A stretch of DNA of 5,613 nucleotides from Prosthecobacter sp. (GTDB taxonomy: Bacteria > Verrucomicrobiota > Verrucomicrobiia > Verrucomicrobiales > Verrucomicrobiaceae), in the NCBI GenBank assembly GCA_025869455.1, contig JAOZVT010000765.1:1-5613 (forward strand). The letters run 5' to 3'. Position numbers and translations under genes: made by a program. Positions within the stretch are counted from its first letter, which is position 1. Every line of letters starts with the position of its first letter. The notes under the pieces are model-generated. The model searched no databases. It was given only the letters and a program-made list of their open reading frames with translations, and had not been told where the DNA came from. This document shows, one piece after another, positions 5,573 to 5,613 of this stretch.

Positions 5573-5613
5573 ATGAACACCGAACTGCCACAACTCCACT
5601 GTGGACACGTGCG
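5573..5613 (+). CDS. Possible start of a downstream gene (cut by window end)
   Basis: An open frame beginning ATGAACACCGAACTG runs off the right edge, encoding MNTELPQLHCGHVR. In-frame ATGs also occur at 5531, 5549 and 5558, so the start is uncertain; 5573 is preferred because it lies clear of the hairpin. The visible residues do not look like the start of ribosome recycling factor, the common neighbour of pyrH. Thirteen codons are too few to identify a family, and the frame may be chance. Confidence 0.3.
   Translation, partial: MNTELPQLHCGHV

Noticed and set aside
1..5613. CRISPR array, tRNA, rRNA or a defence/toxin system
   Set aside because: No regularly spaced direct repeats, tRNA cloverleaf pattern or rRNA-like stretch was seen, and no protein motif suggests a defence or toxin-antitoxin module.

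Overview
The window looks like a piece of a Verrucomicrobia-type (PVC superphylum) chromosome. The main clue is the first two genes. They are a mono-heme cytochrome c with a distinctive downstream domain and a secreted beta-propeller dehydrogenase-like protein, a pairing I associate with Verrucomicrobia and Planctomycetes. Moderate GC content and mostly weak Shine-Dalgarno sites fit this. The assignment is inference; no rRNA or other phylogenetic marker is present except pyrH.

Layout. Bases 1-701 hold the 3' part of a cytochrome c gene (CxxCH near the left edge; the gene starts outside the window). It overlaps by 7 bp an exported beta-propeller protein of 498 aa (695-2191), and the two are very likely one translationally coupled electron-transfer/oxidation unit. 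A convergent minus-strand gene (3064-2225) follows. It encodes an uncharacterised, mostly helical protein whose C-terminal half resembles the urease accessory protein UreF only weakly. Its most upstream ATG overlaps, on the opposite strand, the ATG of a plus-strand YkgJ-family cysteine-cluster protein (3063-3416).

An apparently intact IS630-family insertion sequence (about 3416-4568) has landed in the TA of the ykgJ-like gene's TAG stop codon. It has 19-bp perfect terminal inverted repeats and TA flanks. The insertion rebuilds the host gene's stop on the left. On the right, the transposase has no stop codon of its own: its TAG is made from the duplicated TA plus the first flanking host base. 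Removing the element restores a simple ykgJ-stop / 180-bp spacer / pyrH arrangement.

The spacer before pyrH contains two adjacent palindromic units resembling a REP/BIME-type intergenic repeat, plus a weaker third stem. pyrH (UMP kinase, 4752-5519) is complete and canonical. Downstream, a strong 9-bp-stem hairpin overlaps the start region of a possible next gene that runs off the right edge.

Functionally the window is a mosaic: a periplasmic redox pair, a probable metal-binding protein, an unknown protein, a selfish element and an essential nucleotide-metabolism gene. Nothing here clearly amounts to a new multi-gene system. The most interesting points are the IS junction that shares stop codons and the overlapping divergent start codons.
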